Notes: generated by a model from the sequence alone, not told the origin. A DNA stretch of 64,000 nt from Pseudomonas sp. SJZ074 (GCF_007828215.1 NZ_VIUE01000008.1:1-64000), one strand, 5' to 3'; positions 27,761 through 36,827 are shown, counted from the stretch's first letter. A program made the numbers and translations.

Positions 27761-28819
27761 ATGTCAGTTCCCCTTCCGCCTCGCGGCCGTGGCACCGCCG
27801 CCAATCCGCACAACCGCTTCGCCCCAAGTCGTTCGGTGGTCGAGGATGATGGCTGGTATCAGGAAGTACCGCTGACCCAAGGCACCGAAGTGAGTTTCGA
27901 AACGGCGAAGACCATCATCACCCGCAACACTTCGCCGGATATCCCTTTCGATCGTTCGATCAACCCGTATCGGGGCTGTGAACACGGCTGTATCTACTGC
28001 TATGCAAGGCCCAGCCATGCGTATTGGGACATGTCGCCGGGGCTGGATTTCGAAACCAGGCTGATTGCCAAGAGCAACGCCGCCGACGTGCTTGAGGAGC
28101 AGCTCTCCAAGCGCGGCTATCAATGCGCGCCGATCAACCTGGGCTCCAATACCGATCCTTACCAACCCATCGAACGCGAACAGCGCATCACCCGTCGGAT
28201 CCTGGAGGTGCTGCTGCGCTATCGTCATCCGGTGACCATCGTGACCAAGGGCTCGCTGATTCTGCGGGACCTGGACCTGCTCACCGAGCTGGCCCGGCAG
28301 AGACTGGTGGCAGTGATGATCAGCCTCACTACCCTGGACGATGAGCTCAAGCGTATTCTCGAACCCCGCGCTGCGGCGCCCAAGGCGCGGCTGCGAGCGA
28401 TCAGGGTGATGCGGGAGGCAGGCATTCCCGTGGGGGTGTTGTGCGCGCCCATGATTCCGATGATCAACGACTGCGAAATCGAAAGCCTGCTGAACGAAGC
28501 CCATGCCGCCGGTGCCCAAAGTGCCTCTTACATCATGCTGCGCCTGCCGCTGGAAGTCGCGCCGCTGTTCGAGGAGTGGTTGCAGGCCCACTACCCGCAG
28601 CGCGCCGCCCATGTGTTGAGCCTGGTCCGCCAGAGCCGTGGCGGCGAGCTGTACGACAGCCAGTTCGGCAAACGCATGCGCGGCGAAGGTCCCTTTGCCG
28701 ACCTGCTGGCCCAGCGCTTCGCCAAGGCGATCAAGCGCTTGGGCCTCGACCGGCGCGAAGGTTACAATCTCGACTGCGAGGCGTTTTGTCCGCCGGGTCG
28801 GCAGATGTCGCTGATTTGA
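27761..28819 (+). CDS. PA0069-family radical SAM protein
   Basis: A 352-residue radical SAM protein. The cluster motif is RGCEHGCIYCYARPSH, with the CX3CX2C cysteines near residues 73-80. It is followed by NLGSNTDPYQPIEREQRITR, typical of the SplB-related COG1533 group, which includes spore photoproduct lyase. The N-terminus (PLPPRGRGTAANPHNRF) is typical of the PA0069 family. Its LexA box makes it an SOS-induced gene, so a role in DNA repair or damage tolerance is likely, though the reaction is unknown. Confidence 0.9.
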   Translation: MSVPLPPRGRGTAANPHNRFAPSRSVVEDDGWYQEVPLTQGTEVSFETAKTIITRNTSPDIPFDRSINPYRGCEHGCIYCYARPSHAYWDMSPGLDFETRLIAKSNAADVLEEQLSKRGYQCAPINLGSNTDPYQPIEREQRITRRILEVLLRYRHPVTIVTKGSLILRDLDLLTELARQRLVAVMISLTTLDDELKRILEPRAAAPKARLRAIRVMREAGIPVGVLCAPMIPMINDCEIESLLNEAHAAGAQSASYIMLRLPLEVAPLFEEWLQAHYPQRAAHVLSLVRQSRGGELYDSQFGKRMRGEGPFADLLAQRFAKAIKRLGLDRREGYNLDCEAFCPPGRQMSLI

Positions 28820-29013
28820 CTGAAGTTGCCCAGCAGCACAGGTCGGACAGGAAGGCACCTGCACTTTAGGTCATGCCCGAAATCATTGTCCTAGAGCCTC
28901 CGATTCAGTTTGAGTTAAGTTTCAACCGCTACCTTATTCATCGAGTGACTGACGGGTCGAACCCTTCGACCTGGATGTTTTTTAACCAGCCACTGGCGTT
29001 ATGAGGATGAATC

Positions 29014-29745
29014 ATGAGTGACAAGGATAAACAGCCGTTGGCTGCGTCGGCTTCAGCCCAACCCGAGGCGGAAACCGCCGATGCAGCGCTGCAGCATATT
29101 GTTGACGGCTTTTTGCATTTCCATCACGAAGTCTTCCCGCAGCAGGAAGAACTCTTCAAGAAACTCGCCACCGCCCAATCGCCCCGAGCGATGTTCATCA
29201 CCTGCGCCGATTCGCGCATCGTGCCCGAGCTGATCACCCACAGCTCCCCAGGCGACTTGTTCGTGACCCGCAACGTCGGCAACGTCGTTCCGCCTTATGG
29301 ACAAATGAACGGCGGCGTCTCCACCGCCATCGAATATGCCGTGCTGGCCCTTGGGGTACAGCACATCATTGTGTGCGGCCATTCCGATTGCGGCGCCATG
29401 CGTGCGGTGCTCAACCCTGAAACCCTGGAAAGAATGCCCACGGTCAAAGCCTGGCTGCGCCACGCCGAAGTGGCCAAGACCATGGTCCACGACAACTGCC
29501 CATGCGGCGACGAAAAACAGACCATGCCCGTCCTCACCGAAGAAAACGTGATCGCACAGTTGCAGCATCTGCGAACGCACCCTTCGGTGGCCTCGCGCAT
29601 GGCCAGCGGCCAGTTGTTCATCCATGGCTGGGTGTACAACATCGAGACCAGCGAGATCAAAGCCTTCGATGCGGACCAGGGTCGTTTCCTGCCGCTCGAT
29701 GGCAGCCATCCGATCCCGGTCGCGACGCCCAAAGCGCGCTTCTAA
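29014..29745 (+). CDS. Beta-class carbonic anhydrase
   Basis: A 243-residue beta-carbonic anhydrase, interconverting CO2 and bicarbonate. Zinc ligands are Cys64 (ITCADSR, with Asp66 and Arg68 as the catalytic dyad) and His123/Cys126 in VCGHSDCGAM. The length fits the psCA1 type (PA0102) of P. aeruginosa. It sits 92 bases before a SulP transporter gene, the conserved PA0102-PA0103 pair. Confidence 0.93.
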   Translation: MSDKDKQPLAASASAQPEAETADAALQHIVDGFLHFHHEVFPQQEELFKKLATAQSPRAMFITCADSRIVPELITHSSPGDLFVTRNVGNVVPPYGQMNGGVSTAIEYAVLALGVQHIIVCGHSDCGAMRAVLNPETLERMPTVKAWLRHAEVAKTMVHDNCPCGDEKQTMPVLTEENVIAQLQHLRTHPSVASRMASGQLFIHGWVYNIETSEIKAFDADQGRFLPLDGSHPIPVATPKARF

Positions 29746-29837
29746 TCGCTCCTAAATAAATCCTTGCGTGGTCAAGCCTTCCTGCTCTTCGAGCGGGCGG
29801 GCCTTGCCATGCCTGAAGAATCTTCGGGAGAGTCACC

Positions 29838-31367
29838 ATGCGTGCTGCTCAATTGAAAGCTGTTCTGCCACGGGAGCTGCTGGCTTCGGTGGTTGTGTTT
29901 CTGGTGGCGCTGCCCTTGTGCATGGGCATTGCCATTGCCTCCGGCCTGCCGCCCGCCAAGGGTCTGATCACCGGCATCGTCGGCGGTCTGATCGTGGGCT
30001 TTCTCGCCGGTTCGAAGTTGCAAGTCAGCGGGCCGGCCGCCGGGTTGGCAGTGCTGGTTTTCGAACTGGTGCGCCAACATGGCGTAGGCATGCTCGGGCC
30101 GATCCTGTTGCTGGCCGGGTTCCTGCAATTGCTGGCCGGGCGTTTTCGCCTGGGCTGCTGGTTCCGGGTCACCGCACCTGCTGTGGTCTATGGGATGCTG
30201 GCGGGTATCGGCGTACTGATCGTGCTGTCCCAGGTTCATGTGATGCTCGATGCGGCGCCCAAGCCGTCAGGGCTGGATAACCTGACGGCGTTCCCCGGCG
30301 CAGTCGCCCAGGCGTTGCCGTCGTTCGGCTGGCAGGCCGGCCTGCTGGGTCTGTCGACGATTGCAGTGATGTGGCTGTGGGAAAAGTTTCGCCCTCATAG
30401 CCTGCGCTTCATACCCGGCGCCTTGCTCGGCGTAAGCTTGGCCACCGTTGCCAGCCTCGTGCTGGCCCTGCAGGTCAAGCGGGTCGAAGTGCCGGACAAC
30501 CTCGCTGAAGCCATCGATTGGCTGCGCCCCGCAGACCTGATGAACCTGGCTGATCCAATGTTGCTGGTCGCTGCCCTGACGGTCGCGTTCATCGCCAGCG
30601 CCGAAACCCTGCTGTCGGCGGCCGCCGTGGACCGCATGCACAGCGGCGAGCGGGCAGACTTCGACCGCGAACTGTCCGCCCAAGGCATCGGCAACATGCT
30701 CTGCGGCCTGCTTGGTGCCTTGCCGATGACCGGGGTGATCGTACGCAGTTCGGCCAACGTCCAGGCCGGGGCCACTACGCGGATGTCGACGATTTTCCAT
30801 GGCCTGTGGTTGCTGCTTTTTGTCCTGTTGCTGTCCAGTGTGCTGCAAAGCATTCCGGTGGCGAGCCTGGCGGGCGTGCTGGTCTACACCGGCTTCAAAT
30901 TGGTGGACCTCAAGGCGTTTCGCGGCCTGGGCCGTTATGGCCGGATGCCGATGTTCACCTATGCCGCGACGGCGTTGGCGATCATCTTCACCGACCTGCT
31001 GACCGGCGTGCTGATCGGCTTCGGCCTGACCCTGGCGAAACTGGCCTGGAAAGCTTCGCGACTGAAAATCAGCCTGGTCGATCTTCCTCGGGAAGGTGAG
31101 ATGGAACTGCGCCTGGTCGGTGCGGCGACCTTTCTCAAGGTGCCGGCGCTGACCCAGGTGCTGGGCACCATCCCCCAAGGCGTGACGGTGCACGTGCCGC
31201 TCAACAACCTGAGCTACATCGACCACTCCTGCCTGGAGCTGTTGGAAGAATGGGGCCGGGCGAACGCCAGCAAAGGATCGAAGCTGCTGATCGAATCCCG
31301 CGGGCTCAAGCGCCGGTTGGAGGGACGCTTGCGGACAACGGCCGGGGTTGGTGCAGCCTCTGCCTGA
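29838..31367 (+). CDS. SulP-family inorganic anion (bicarbonate) transporter
   Basis: A 509-residue inner-membrane transporter with about ten to twelve hydrophobic helices. SulP signatures are GIAIASGLPPAKGLITGIVG near the start and the FIASAETLLSAAAVDRMHSG region. A C-terminal STAS domain (about residues 405-490) contains VHVPLNNLSYIDHSCLELLE. Pairing with a beta-carbonic anhydrase suggests bicarbonate uptake rather than sulfate, as in BicA-like systems. That is inferred from context. Confidence 0.87.
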   Translation: MRAAQLKAVLPRELLASVVVFLVALPLCMGIAIASGLPPAKGLITGIVGGLIVGFLAGSKLQVSGPAAGLAVLVFELVRQHGVGMLGPILLLAGFLQLLAGRFRLGCWFRVTAPAVVYGMLAGIGVLIVLSQVHVMLDAAPKPSGLDNLTAFPGAVAQALPSFGWQAGLLGLSTIAVMWLWEKFRPHSLRFIPGALLGVSLATVASLVLALQVKRVEVPDNLAEAIDWLRPADLMNLADPMLLVAALTVAFIASAETLLSAAAVDRMHSGERADFDRELSAQGIGNMLCGLLGALPMTGVIVRSSANVQAGATTRMSTIFHGLWLLLFVLLLSSVLQSIPVASLAGVLVYTGFKLVDLKAFRGLGRYGRMPMFTYAATALAIIFTDLLTGVLIGFGLTLAKLAWKASRLKISLVDLPREGEMELRLVGAATFLKVPALTQVLGTIPQGVTVHVPLNNLSYIDHSCLELLEEWGRANASKGSKLLIESRGLKRRLEGRLRTTAGVGAASA

Positions 31368-31383
31368 CACCGTGATGTGCGAA

Positions 31384-31473
31384 TGTGGGAGCGGGCTTGC
31401 TCGCGAAGGCGGTGTAACAGCTAACCAAGAGGCTGTCTGACACTCCGCTTTCGCGAGCAAGCCCGCTCCCACA
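31384..31473. repeat. REPIN 1 (two inverted REPs)
   Basis: TGTGGGAGCGGGCTTGCTCG at the left arm and its complement at the right, with GTGTAACAGCTAACC... in between. The whole 90-base unit is almost the same as that at 32159-32248, including the non-palindromic middle. Confidence 0.9.
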
Positions 31474-31592
31474 GATTGGCACTTGGAACGGGTATACCCA
31501 CGTACACCTGTCAGCTATGACAGTAGACGCATCCGTTGAGCCAGATTTAGTTTGTAGAGGAGGTATCTTCCCTATCTCCCATGGAGCATTCC

Positions 31593-32132
31593 ATGAACTA
31601 CACACTGGTATACAAGTTCAACGACTCTAATGAAGATGGCGTGTCCGAAGCCATAATCTCTCGCTATAACAATGGCTACAGGCCTGGGCTCAAGCCCGAT
31701 GTCGTCGTCACGGCCTATGCCGATGCCAATGGCAGATATGAAACCGCTGAAGGTGTGGATGATGTCGAAGGCGACGACGACATCGACGCAGATGACGCGT
31801 CCTACTACACCCTTGCCGCCGACCTGGCCAGCGCCATGGTCACGTTGAGTAGCGTGGATGAGAAGCGGCTGTACAAATGCATCATGGTTTCGTTTGGCAG
31901 CAATAGCCAGAACGCTGCACTACCCAACGTCAATATCGGCCTCTACAAGAAAGATTCCGACATGACCGCCCCCGACTCAGTCGTGACGGTCAGCGGCTAC
32001 AACAAAGGACTCTATCGAGAAGTCGTCAACGCCAACGACGCCGACAGCGATGGCGACACTGACCTGGACGATCACTTGATCTATCGGAAGATCGCGAATT
32101 CCTTTGCCTCGATGAGAGATTTCAAGGCTTGA
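31593..32132 (+). CDS. Orphan Asp-rich protein with two dockerin/EF-hand-like calcium motifs
   Basis: A 179-residue protein that I do not recognise. It has two Asp-rich stretches of calcium-loop form, each followed by a similar helix. The first is EGDDDIDADDASYYTLAADL, the second DADSDGDTDLDDHLIYRKIA. Both resemble dockerin type I or EF-hand loops (D-x-D-x-D plus D at +12). No signal peptide is seen. I chose the ATG at 31593, six bases after GGAG, rather than the ATG at 31581. It stands alone between two near-identical REPINs and has a lower GC content than its neighbours, which suggests acquisition. Confidence 0.65.
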   Translation: MNYTLVYKFNDSNEDGVSEAIISRYNNGYRPGLKPDVVVTAYADANGRYETAEGVDDVEGDDDIDADDASYYTLAADLASAMVTLSSVDEKRLYKCIMVSFGSNSQNAALPNVNIGLYKKDSDMTAPDSVVTVSGYNKGLYREVVNANDADSDGDTDLDDHLIYRKIANSFASMRDFKA

Positions 32133-32158
32133 AAGCGGAGCGCATCCTGATGAACAAA

Positions 32159-32248
32159 TGTGGGAGCGGGCTTGCTCGCGAAAGCGGTGTATCAGCTAAC
32201 GAAGTGGTTGTCTGACACTCCGCTTTCGCGAGCAAGCCCGCTCCCACA
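32159..32248. repeat. REPIN 2 (two inverted REPs)
   Basis: Same arms as at 31384-31473 and a nearly identical middle (GTATCAGCTAACGAAGTGGTTG against GTAACAGCTAACCAAGAGGCTG). Same orientation, so the pair forms a direct repeat around the orphan Asp-rich gene. Confidence 0.9.
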
Positions 32249-32293
32249 GGGTTTTGTAACAAATACAGCTTTTTGTGGAGAATCAGCTCTGGA

Positions 32294-32944
32294 TCAAGCC
32301 GCCGGCTGATCCAGCTCCAACCCCACACCCAAGCGCCGCGACATGCACGGCCAGCGCTTCCAGGCGGCGCCGGTGTGCGGGCTGCTGAGTTTCTCGCGAT
32401 AGGTTTCCACCGACTCCAAGGCAAATGTCTCGTCGTTGAGCATCTCGTCAAAGGCGTGATGCACCACTTCATCGAGCTGGTTGGCAAAGGCTTCGCCGAT
32501 CAACTGGTGGGCAATCAGATTGGCGACCGTCATGTCCAAGGGGATCAATGGCTGGCCGAAATGCTTGATGTACAGGTCGTTGACCTCTTCGACGAATCGA
32601 TGGGCCAGGTAGGCTTCGTCCAAGAGGCTGTCGAGCCCGACATGGCCGGCCATGATCGTCGGCGGCTGGAGGAAATACTGTTCGGCGATTTTCAGCACCG
32701 GTTTGATTTGCGGCTCGATGCCCGCCTCCTTGGCGACCTCGTTGGCTGCATCCAGCAGGTCGGGAACTTCATCGATGTAGGCGGCGACAAACCGCGCCAG
32801 GACGTCGTTGGCGTTCGTCTCTGGCAATTGGATAGCCCGGTGCAGGTGCGGTAACTGGCTTTCCAGCTGACGGGCCAACTGGCCAGTCTCGGCTTCGTGT
32901 TGTTGGGCTTTTTGGATCTGCTCGCGCAATGCGGCGGTGTTCAT
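32294..32944 (-). CDS. Conserved hypothetical protein (PA0104-like)
   Basis: A 216-residue soluble, mostly helical acidic protein without a signal peptide or recognised catalytic motif. It begins MNTAALREQIQKAQQHEAET (coiled-coil-like) and ends GVGLELDQPAA. In P. aeruginosa a hypothetical gene in the same place, PA0104, precedes coxB. The ATG at 32944 has GGAG upstream. Its conservation beside the oxidase cluster suggests a real gene; I cannot assign a function. Confidence 0.72.
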   Translation of the reverse strand: MNTAALREQIQKAQQHEAETGQLARQLESQLPHLHRAIQLPETNANDVLARFVAAYIDEVPDLLDAANEVAKEAGIEPQIKPVLKIAEQYFLQPPTIMAGHVGLDSLLDEAYLAHRFVEEVNDLYIKHFGQPLIPLDMTVANLIAHQLIGEAFANQLDEVVHHAFDEMLNDETFALESVETYREKLSSPHTGAAWKRWPCMSRRLGVGLELDQPAA

Positions 32945-33149
32945 GACAACTCCAGGAAAACAAAGGCAATGAAATAGGGAAGACATAACTTAGCTGGCGA
33001 ATAAACACGCCTAAGACCTATTTGTCATAACTGCCTCTTCCTTGATGCGTCGCTGTTATATCGGTTTGCCATCATCTGGTTTCGCATCCTTCTCCATTCG
33101 CGGCTTCCAGCGCAAGTCCTGTCTGTTTCAAACGATTTACGCCATCGCG

Positions 33150-33177
33150 TTGCGAGGTTGCAGTCGCTGTCTATACT
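33150..33177 (+). promoter_or_regulatory. Sigma-70-like promoter before the cox cluster
   Basis: TTGCGA at 33150-33155 and TATACT at 33172-33177 with a 16-base spacer, about 140 bases before coxB. It would start transcription near 33184 and so include the small leader frame at 33200. Read by eye only. Confidence 0.5.
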
Positions 33178-33199
33178 CGGTTCTGAATGGAGTTAGCTG

Positions 33200-33250
33200 A
33201 TGAACCCGATGTACGGCAGCAAGGCATGGCGGTTCGAGTTCGTAGTCTGA
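33200..33250 (+). CDS. Candidate 16-residue leader peptide upstream of coxB
   Basis: ATGAACCCGATGTACGGC opens a 16-codon frame (MNPMYGSKAWRFEFVV, then TGA) with GGAG seven bases upstream. It lies between the candidate promoter and coxB, 67 bases before the coxB start. The ribosome-binding site and placement suit a translated leader that could tune oxidase expression. A chance frame this short cannot be ruled out. Confidence 0.4.
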   Translation: MNPMYGSKAWRFEFVV

Positions 33251-33317
33251 TGTAGCCGCTCTCCTTGCCGCAGGCTTTATGCCTACGGGATAACAAGAAC
33301 GATAAGGGGAACCCGCA

Positions 33318-34445
33318 ATGACGCGACATCCACATGTTTGGATGGGCCTCCTGTTGTGTTCGATTTTCAGCCAGGCGCAAGCTGCCTGGACTGTGAATAT
33401 GGCGCCTGGAGCGACACAGATCAGCAATGCAGTATTCGACCTGCACATGACCATCTTCTGGATCTGTGTAGTGATCGGCCTCATCGTCTTCGGCGCCATG
33501 TTCTGGTCGATGATGATGCACCGCCGCTCCACCGGCCAGAACGCGGCCCACTTCCACGAAAACACCCGCGTCGAGATTCTCTGGACCATCGTGCCCTTCC
33601 TGATCCTGGTGGCCATGGCGATTCCCGCCACCGCGACCCTGATCAAGATGTACGACTCCAGCGAGTCGGAGATCGATATCCAGATCACCGGCTACCAGTG
33701 GAAGTGGCATTACAAATACCTGGGCCAGGACGTCGAGTTCTTCAGCAACCTGGCCACCCCCGCCGACCAGATCCATAACCAGAGCACCAAGGGCGAACAC
33801 TACCTGCTGGAAGTCGACAAGCCACTGGTGCTGCCGGTCGACGCCAAGGTGCGCTTTCTGGTGACCTCCGCCGACGTGATCCATTCCTGGTGGGTACCGG
33901 CCTTCGCGGTCAAGCGCGACGCCATCCCCGGCTTCGTCAACGAGGCCTGGACCAAGATCGACAAGCCCGGCATTTATCGCGGCCAATGCGCCGAGCTGTG
34001 CGGCAAGGACCACGGTTTCATGCCCATCGTGGTCGAGGTCAAGAGCAAACCCGACTATGAAAAATGGCTGGGCGAACGCAAGGCTGAAGCCGCGCAGCTC
34101 AAAGAGTTGACCAGCAAGGAATGGACCCTGGAAGAACTCAAGGAACGTGGTGACAAGATCTACCACACCACCTGCGTAGCCTGTCACCAGGCCGAAGGCC
34201 AAGGCCTGCCACCGATGTTCCCAGCGCTCAAGGGCTCGAAGATCGCCACCGGGCCGAAGGCCGATCACCTGAGCATTGTCTTCCACGGCAAACCGGGGAC
34301 CGCCATGGCCGCATTCGGCAAGCAATTGTCGGAGGTCGATATCGCCGCCGTCGTGACCTATGAACGAAACGCCTGGGGCAACAACAAGGGCGACATGGTC
34401 ACGCCTAAAGAAGTGCTGGAACTCAAACAGGCGGAAAGCAAATGA
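33318..34445 (+). CDS. coxB: Cytochrome c oxidase subunit II with cytochrome c domain (caa3 type)
   Basis: A 375-residue subunit with a signal peptide (about 1-22, ending AQA) and two transmembrane helices (about 43-66 and 88-108). The CuA cupredoxin domain has ligands Cys224, Cys228, His232 and Met235 in CAELCGKDHGFM, plus an upstream His in DVIHSWW. A C-terminal class I cytochrome c domain binds heme at CVACH (Cys286, Cys289, His290), marking a caa3-type oxidase. AAGGGG precedes the ATG. It is first in the coxBA-cox11-coxC cluster. Confidence 0.97.
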   Translation: MTRHPHVWMGLLLCSIFSQAQAAWTVNMAPGATQISNAVFDLHMTIFWICVVIGLIVFGAMFWSMMMHRRSTGQNAAHFHENTRVEILWTIVPFLILVAMAIPATATLIKMYDSSESEIDIQITGYQWKWHYKYLGQDVEFFSNLATPADQIHNQSTKGEHYLLEVDKPLVLPVDAKVRFLVTSADVIHSWWVPAFAVKRDAIPGFVNEAWTKIDKPGIYRGQCAELCGKDHGFMPIVVEVKSKPDYEKWLGERKAEAAQLKELTSKEWTLEELKERGDKIYHTTCVACHQAEGQGLPPMFPALKGSKIATGPKADHLSIVFHGKPGTAMAAFGKQLSEVDIAAVVTYERNAWGNNKGDMVTPKEVLELKQAESK

Positions 34446-34527
34446 GCCGGCCTGACGTGTGTTCCCGCAACCGGTCGGGGCTCATCGCCCCGCGCCGTCC
34501 AGCCCATCCGTTCGAAGGAGACAGGAC

Positions 34528-36120
34528 ATGAGTGCTGTGATCGATGACCACGGCCATGCCGGCGCCGACCACGCCCACGGCCCCGCCAAGGGTCTGATGC
34601 GCTGGGTACTGACCACCAACCACAAGGATATCGGCACGCTGTACCTGTGGTTCGCCTTCTCCATGTTCCTGCTGGGCGGCTCGTTCGCCATGGTGATCCG
34701 CGCCGAGCTGTTCCAGCCCGGCCTGCAGATCGTGGAACCGGCATTCTTCAACCAGATGACCACCATGCATGGCCTGGTGATGGTCTTCGGCGCGGTGATG
34801 CCGGCCTTCGTCGGCCTCGCCAACTGGATGATCCCGTTGATGATCGGCGCGCCGGACATGGCCTTGCCGCGCATGAACAACTTCAGCTTCTGGTTGTTGC
34901 CGGCCGCATTCCTGCTACTGGTGTCCACGCTGTTCACCGCCGGCGGCGGGCCGAACTTCGGCTGGACCTTCTACGCCCCGCTGTCCACCACCTATGCGCC
35001 GGAAAGCGTGACGTTCTTCATCTTCGCCATCCACCTGATGGGGATCAGCTCGATCATGGGCGCGATCAACGTGATCGCCACCATCCTCAACCTGCGCGCC
35101 CCCGGCATGACCCTGATGAAAATGCCGCTGTTCGTCTGGACCTGGCTGATCACCGCGTTCCTGCTGATCGCGGTGATGCCGGTGCTGGCCGGTTGCGTGA
35201 CGATGATGCTGATGGACATCCATTTCGGCACCAGCTTCTTCAGTGCCGCCGGCGGCGGTGATCCGGTGCTGTTCCAACACGTGTTCTGGTTCTTCGGACA
35301 CCCCGAGGTGTACATCATGATCCTGCCGGCCTTCGGTGCCGTCAGCTCGATCATCCCGGCGTTCTCGCGCAAGCCGCTGTTCGGCTACACCTCGATGGTC
35401 TACGCCACGGCGGCCATTGCGTTCCTGTCGTTCATCGTCTGGGCGCACCACATGTTCGTGGTGGGCATTCCACTGGTGGGCGAGCTGTTCTTCATGTACG
35501 CCACCCTGCTGATCGCCGTGCCCACCGGGGTGAAGGTGTTCAACTGGGCCAGCACCATGTGGCAGGGCTCGCTGACCTTCGAGACGCCGATGCTGTTCGC
35601 CGTGGCGTTCGTGATCCTGTTCTCCATCGGTGGTTTCTCCGGGCTGATGCTGGCCATCGCCCCGGCGGACTTCCAGTACCAGGACACTTACTTCGTGGTC
35701 GCGCATTTCCATTACGTGCTGGTGCCCGGCGCGATCTTCGGGATCTTCGCCTCGGCCTACTACTGGCTGCCGAAATGGACCGGCCACATGTACGACGAAA
35801 CCCTCGGCAAGCTGCACTTCTGGCTGTCGTTCATCGGGATGAACATGGCGTTCTTCCCCATGCACTTCGTCGGCCTGGCGGGCATGCCCCGGAGGATTCC
35901 GGATTACAACCTGCAATTCGCCGACTTCAACATGGTGTCGTCCATCGGCGCGTTCATGTTCGGCACTACGCAGATCTTCTTCCTGTTCATCGTGATCAAG
36001 ACCATCCGCGGCGGCGAGCCGGCACCGGCCAAGCCGTGGGATGGGGCCGAAGGGCTGGAATGGAGCGTGCCGTCGCCGGCGCCGTATCACACCTTTACTA
36101 CGCCGCCGGAAGTGAAATGA
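34528..36120 (+). CDS. coxA: Cytochrome c oxidase subunit I
   Basis: A 530-residue, twelve-helix heme a/a3-CuB subunit that reduces O2 and pumps protons. Signatures: TNHKDIGTLYLWFAF at the N-terminus, TMHGLVMVFGAVMPAFVGLA with a heme a ligand, FWFFGHPEVYIMILPAFG with the CuB His and the cross-linked Tyr, WAHHMFVVG, and FVVAHFHYVL with the last heme ligands. The ATG at 34528 follows GGAG; the frame is open upstream but reads as spacer. A REPIN follows it within the operon. Confidence 0.98.
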   Translation: MSAVIDDHGHAGADHAHGPAKGLMRWVLTTNHKDIGTLYLWFAFSMFLLGGSFAMVIRAELFQPGLQIVEPAFFNQMTTMHGLVMVFGAVMPAFVGLANWMIPLMIGAPDMALPRMNNFSFWLLPAAFLLLVSTLFTAGGGPNFGWTFYAPLSTTYAPESVTFFIFAIHLMGISSIMGAINVIATILNLRAPGMTLMKMPLFVWTWLITAFLLIAVMPVLAGCVTMMLMDIHFGTSFFSAAGGGDPVLFQHVFWFFGHPEVYIMILPAFGAVSSIIPAFSRKPLFGYTSMVYATAAIAFLSFIVWAHHMFVVGIPLVGELFFMYATLLIAVPTGVKVFNWASTMWQGSLTFETPMLFAVAFVILFSIGGFSGLMLAIAPADFQYQDTYFVVAHFHYVLVPGAIFGIFASAYYWLPKWTGHMYDETLGKLHFWLSFIGMNMAFFPMHFVGLAGMPRRIPDYNLQFADFNMVSSIGAFMFGTTQIFFLFIVIKTIRGGEPAPAKPWDGAEGLEWSVPSPAPYHTFTTPPEVK

Positions 36121-36138
36121 GATGACACATAGGCCTCC

Positions 36139-36226
36139 TGTGGGAGCGGGCTTGCTCGCGAAACGGCCGACGCGGTCTGACGGAAATACCGCGTTATCGT
36201 TCTTCGCGAGCAAGCCCGCTCCCACA
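36139..36226. repeat. REPIN 3 inside the cox operon
   Basis: Arms TGTGGGAGCGGGCTTGCTCG and its complement, separated by a GC-rich middle. It lies between coxA and cox11, 26 bases before the latter's start, so it sits in the transcribed operon and could form a large hairpin in the mRNA. Confidence 0.9.
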
Positions 36227-36251
36227 GGGTCCGGTGCACGGGATGGAAACC

Positions 36252-36803
36252 ATGGCTGATTCGATTTCGATGAAAAAACTGGTCACCCGCCTGATGATCG
36301 TGGTGGTGGCGATGTTCGTCTTCGGTTTTGCCCTGGTGCCGATCTACGACGTGATGTGCAAAGCGTTCGGCATCAATGGCAAGACCGCCGGGCAGTACGA
36401 GGGCGAGCAGGTGGCCGATGCATCGCGGCAGGTTCGCGTGCAGTTCCTGTCGACCAATGCGGTGGACATGCCCTGGGACTTCTACCCCAAGGGCGATCAA
36501 CTGGTGGTGCAGCCGGGCGCGGTGAACGAGATGGTCTTCGTGGCCCACAACCCCACCGACCGGCCGATGAGCGCCCAGGCCGTTCCGAGCATCGCGCCGA
36601 GCACCGCGGCGGCGTATTTCCACAAGACCGAATGCTTTTGTTTTACCCAGCAAGTGCTGCAACCCGGTGAACGGATCGAAATGCCCATGCGCTTCATCGT
36701 CGACCGGGACATGCCCAAGGATGTGAAGCACCTGACGCTGTCCTACACGCTGTTCGATATCACCGCTCGTCATCCACCGGTGGCTCAAAACACTGAACGA
36801 TAG
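36252..36803 (+). CDS. cox11: Cytochrome c oxidase assembly protein CtaG/Cox11
   Basis: A 183-residue copper chaperone that inserts CuB into subunit I. It has one N-terminal transmembrane helix (about 14-36, MIVVVAMFVFGFALVPIYDV) and a periplasmic domain. The copper-binding CFCF motif is in HKTECFCFTQQVL. The start is a choice between GTG 36234, ATG 36243 and ATG 36252; I prefer the last because GGATGG lies just before it. It is 24 bases before coxC. Confidence 0.95.
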   Translation: MADSISMKKLVTRLMIVVVAMFVFGFALVPIYDVMCKAFGINGKTAGQYEGEQVADASRQVRVQFLSTNAVDMPWDFYPKGDQLVVQPGAVNEMVFVAHNPTDRPMSAQAVPSIAPSTAAAYFHKTECFCFTQQVLQPGERIEMPMRFIVDRDMPKDVKHLTLSYTLFDITARHPPVAQNTER

Positions 36804-36827
36804 CGTGCCCGATAAGGAGAACAATAA

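Noticed and set aside
34915..36225. 436-codon frame antisense to coxA
   Set aside because: Shadow of coxA; His/Asp/Glu-rich with no motif.
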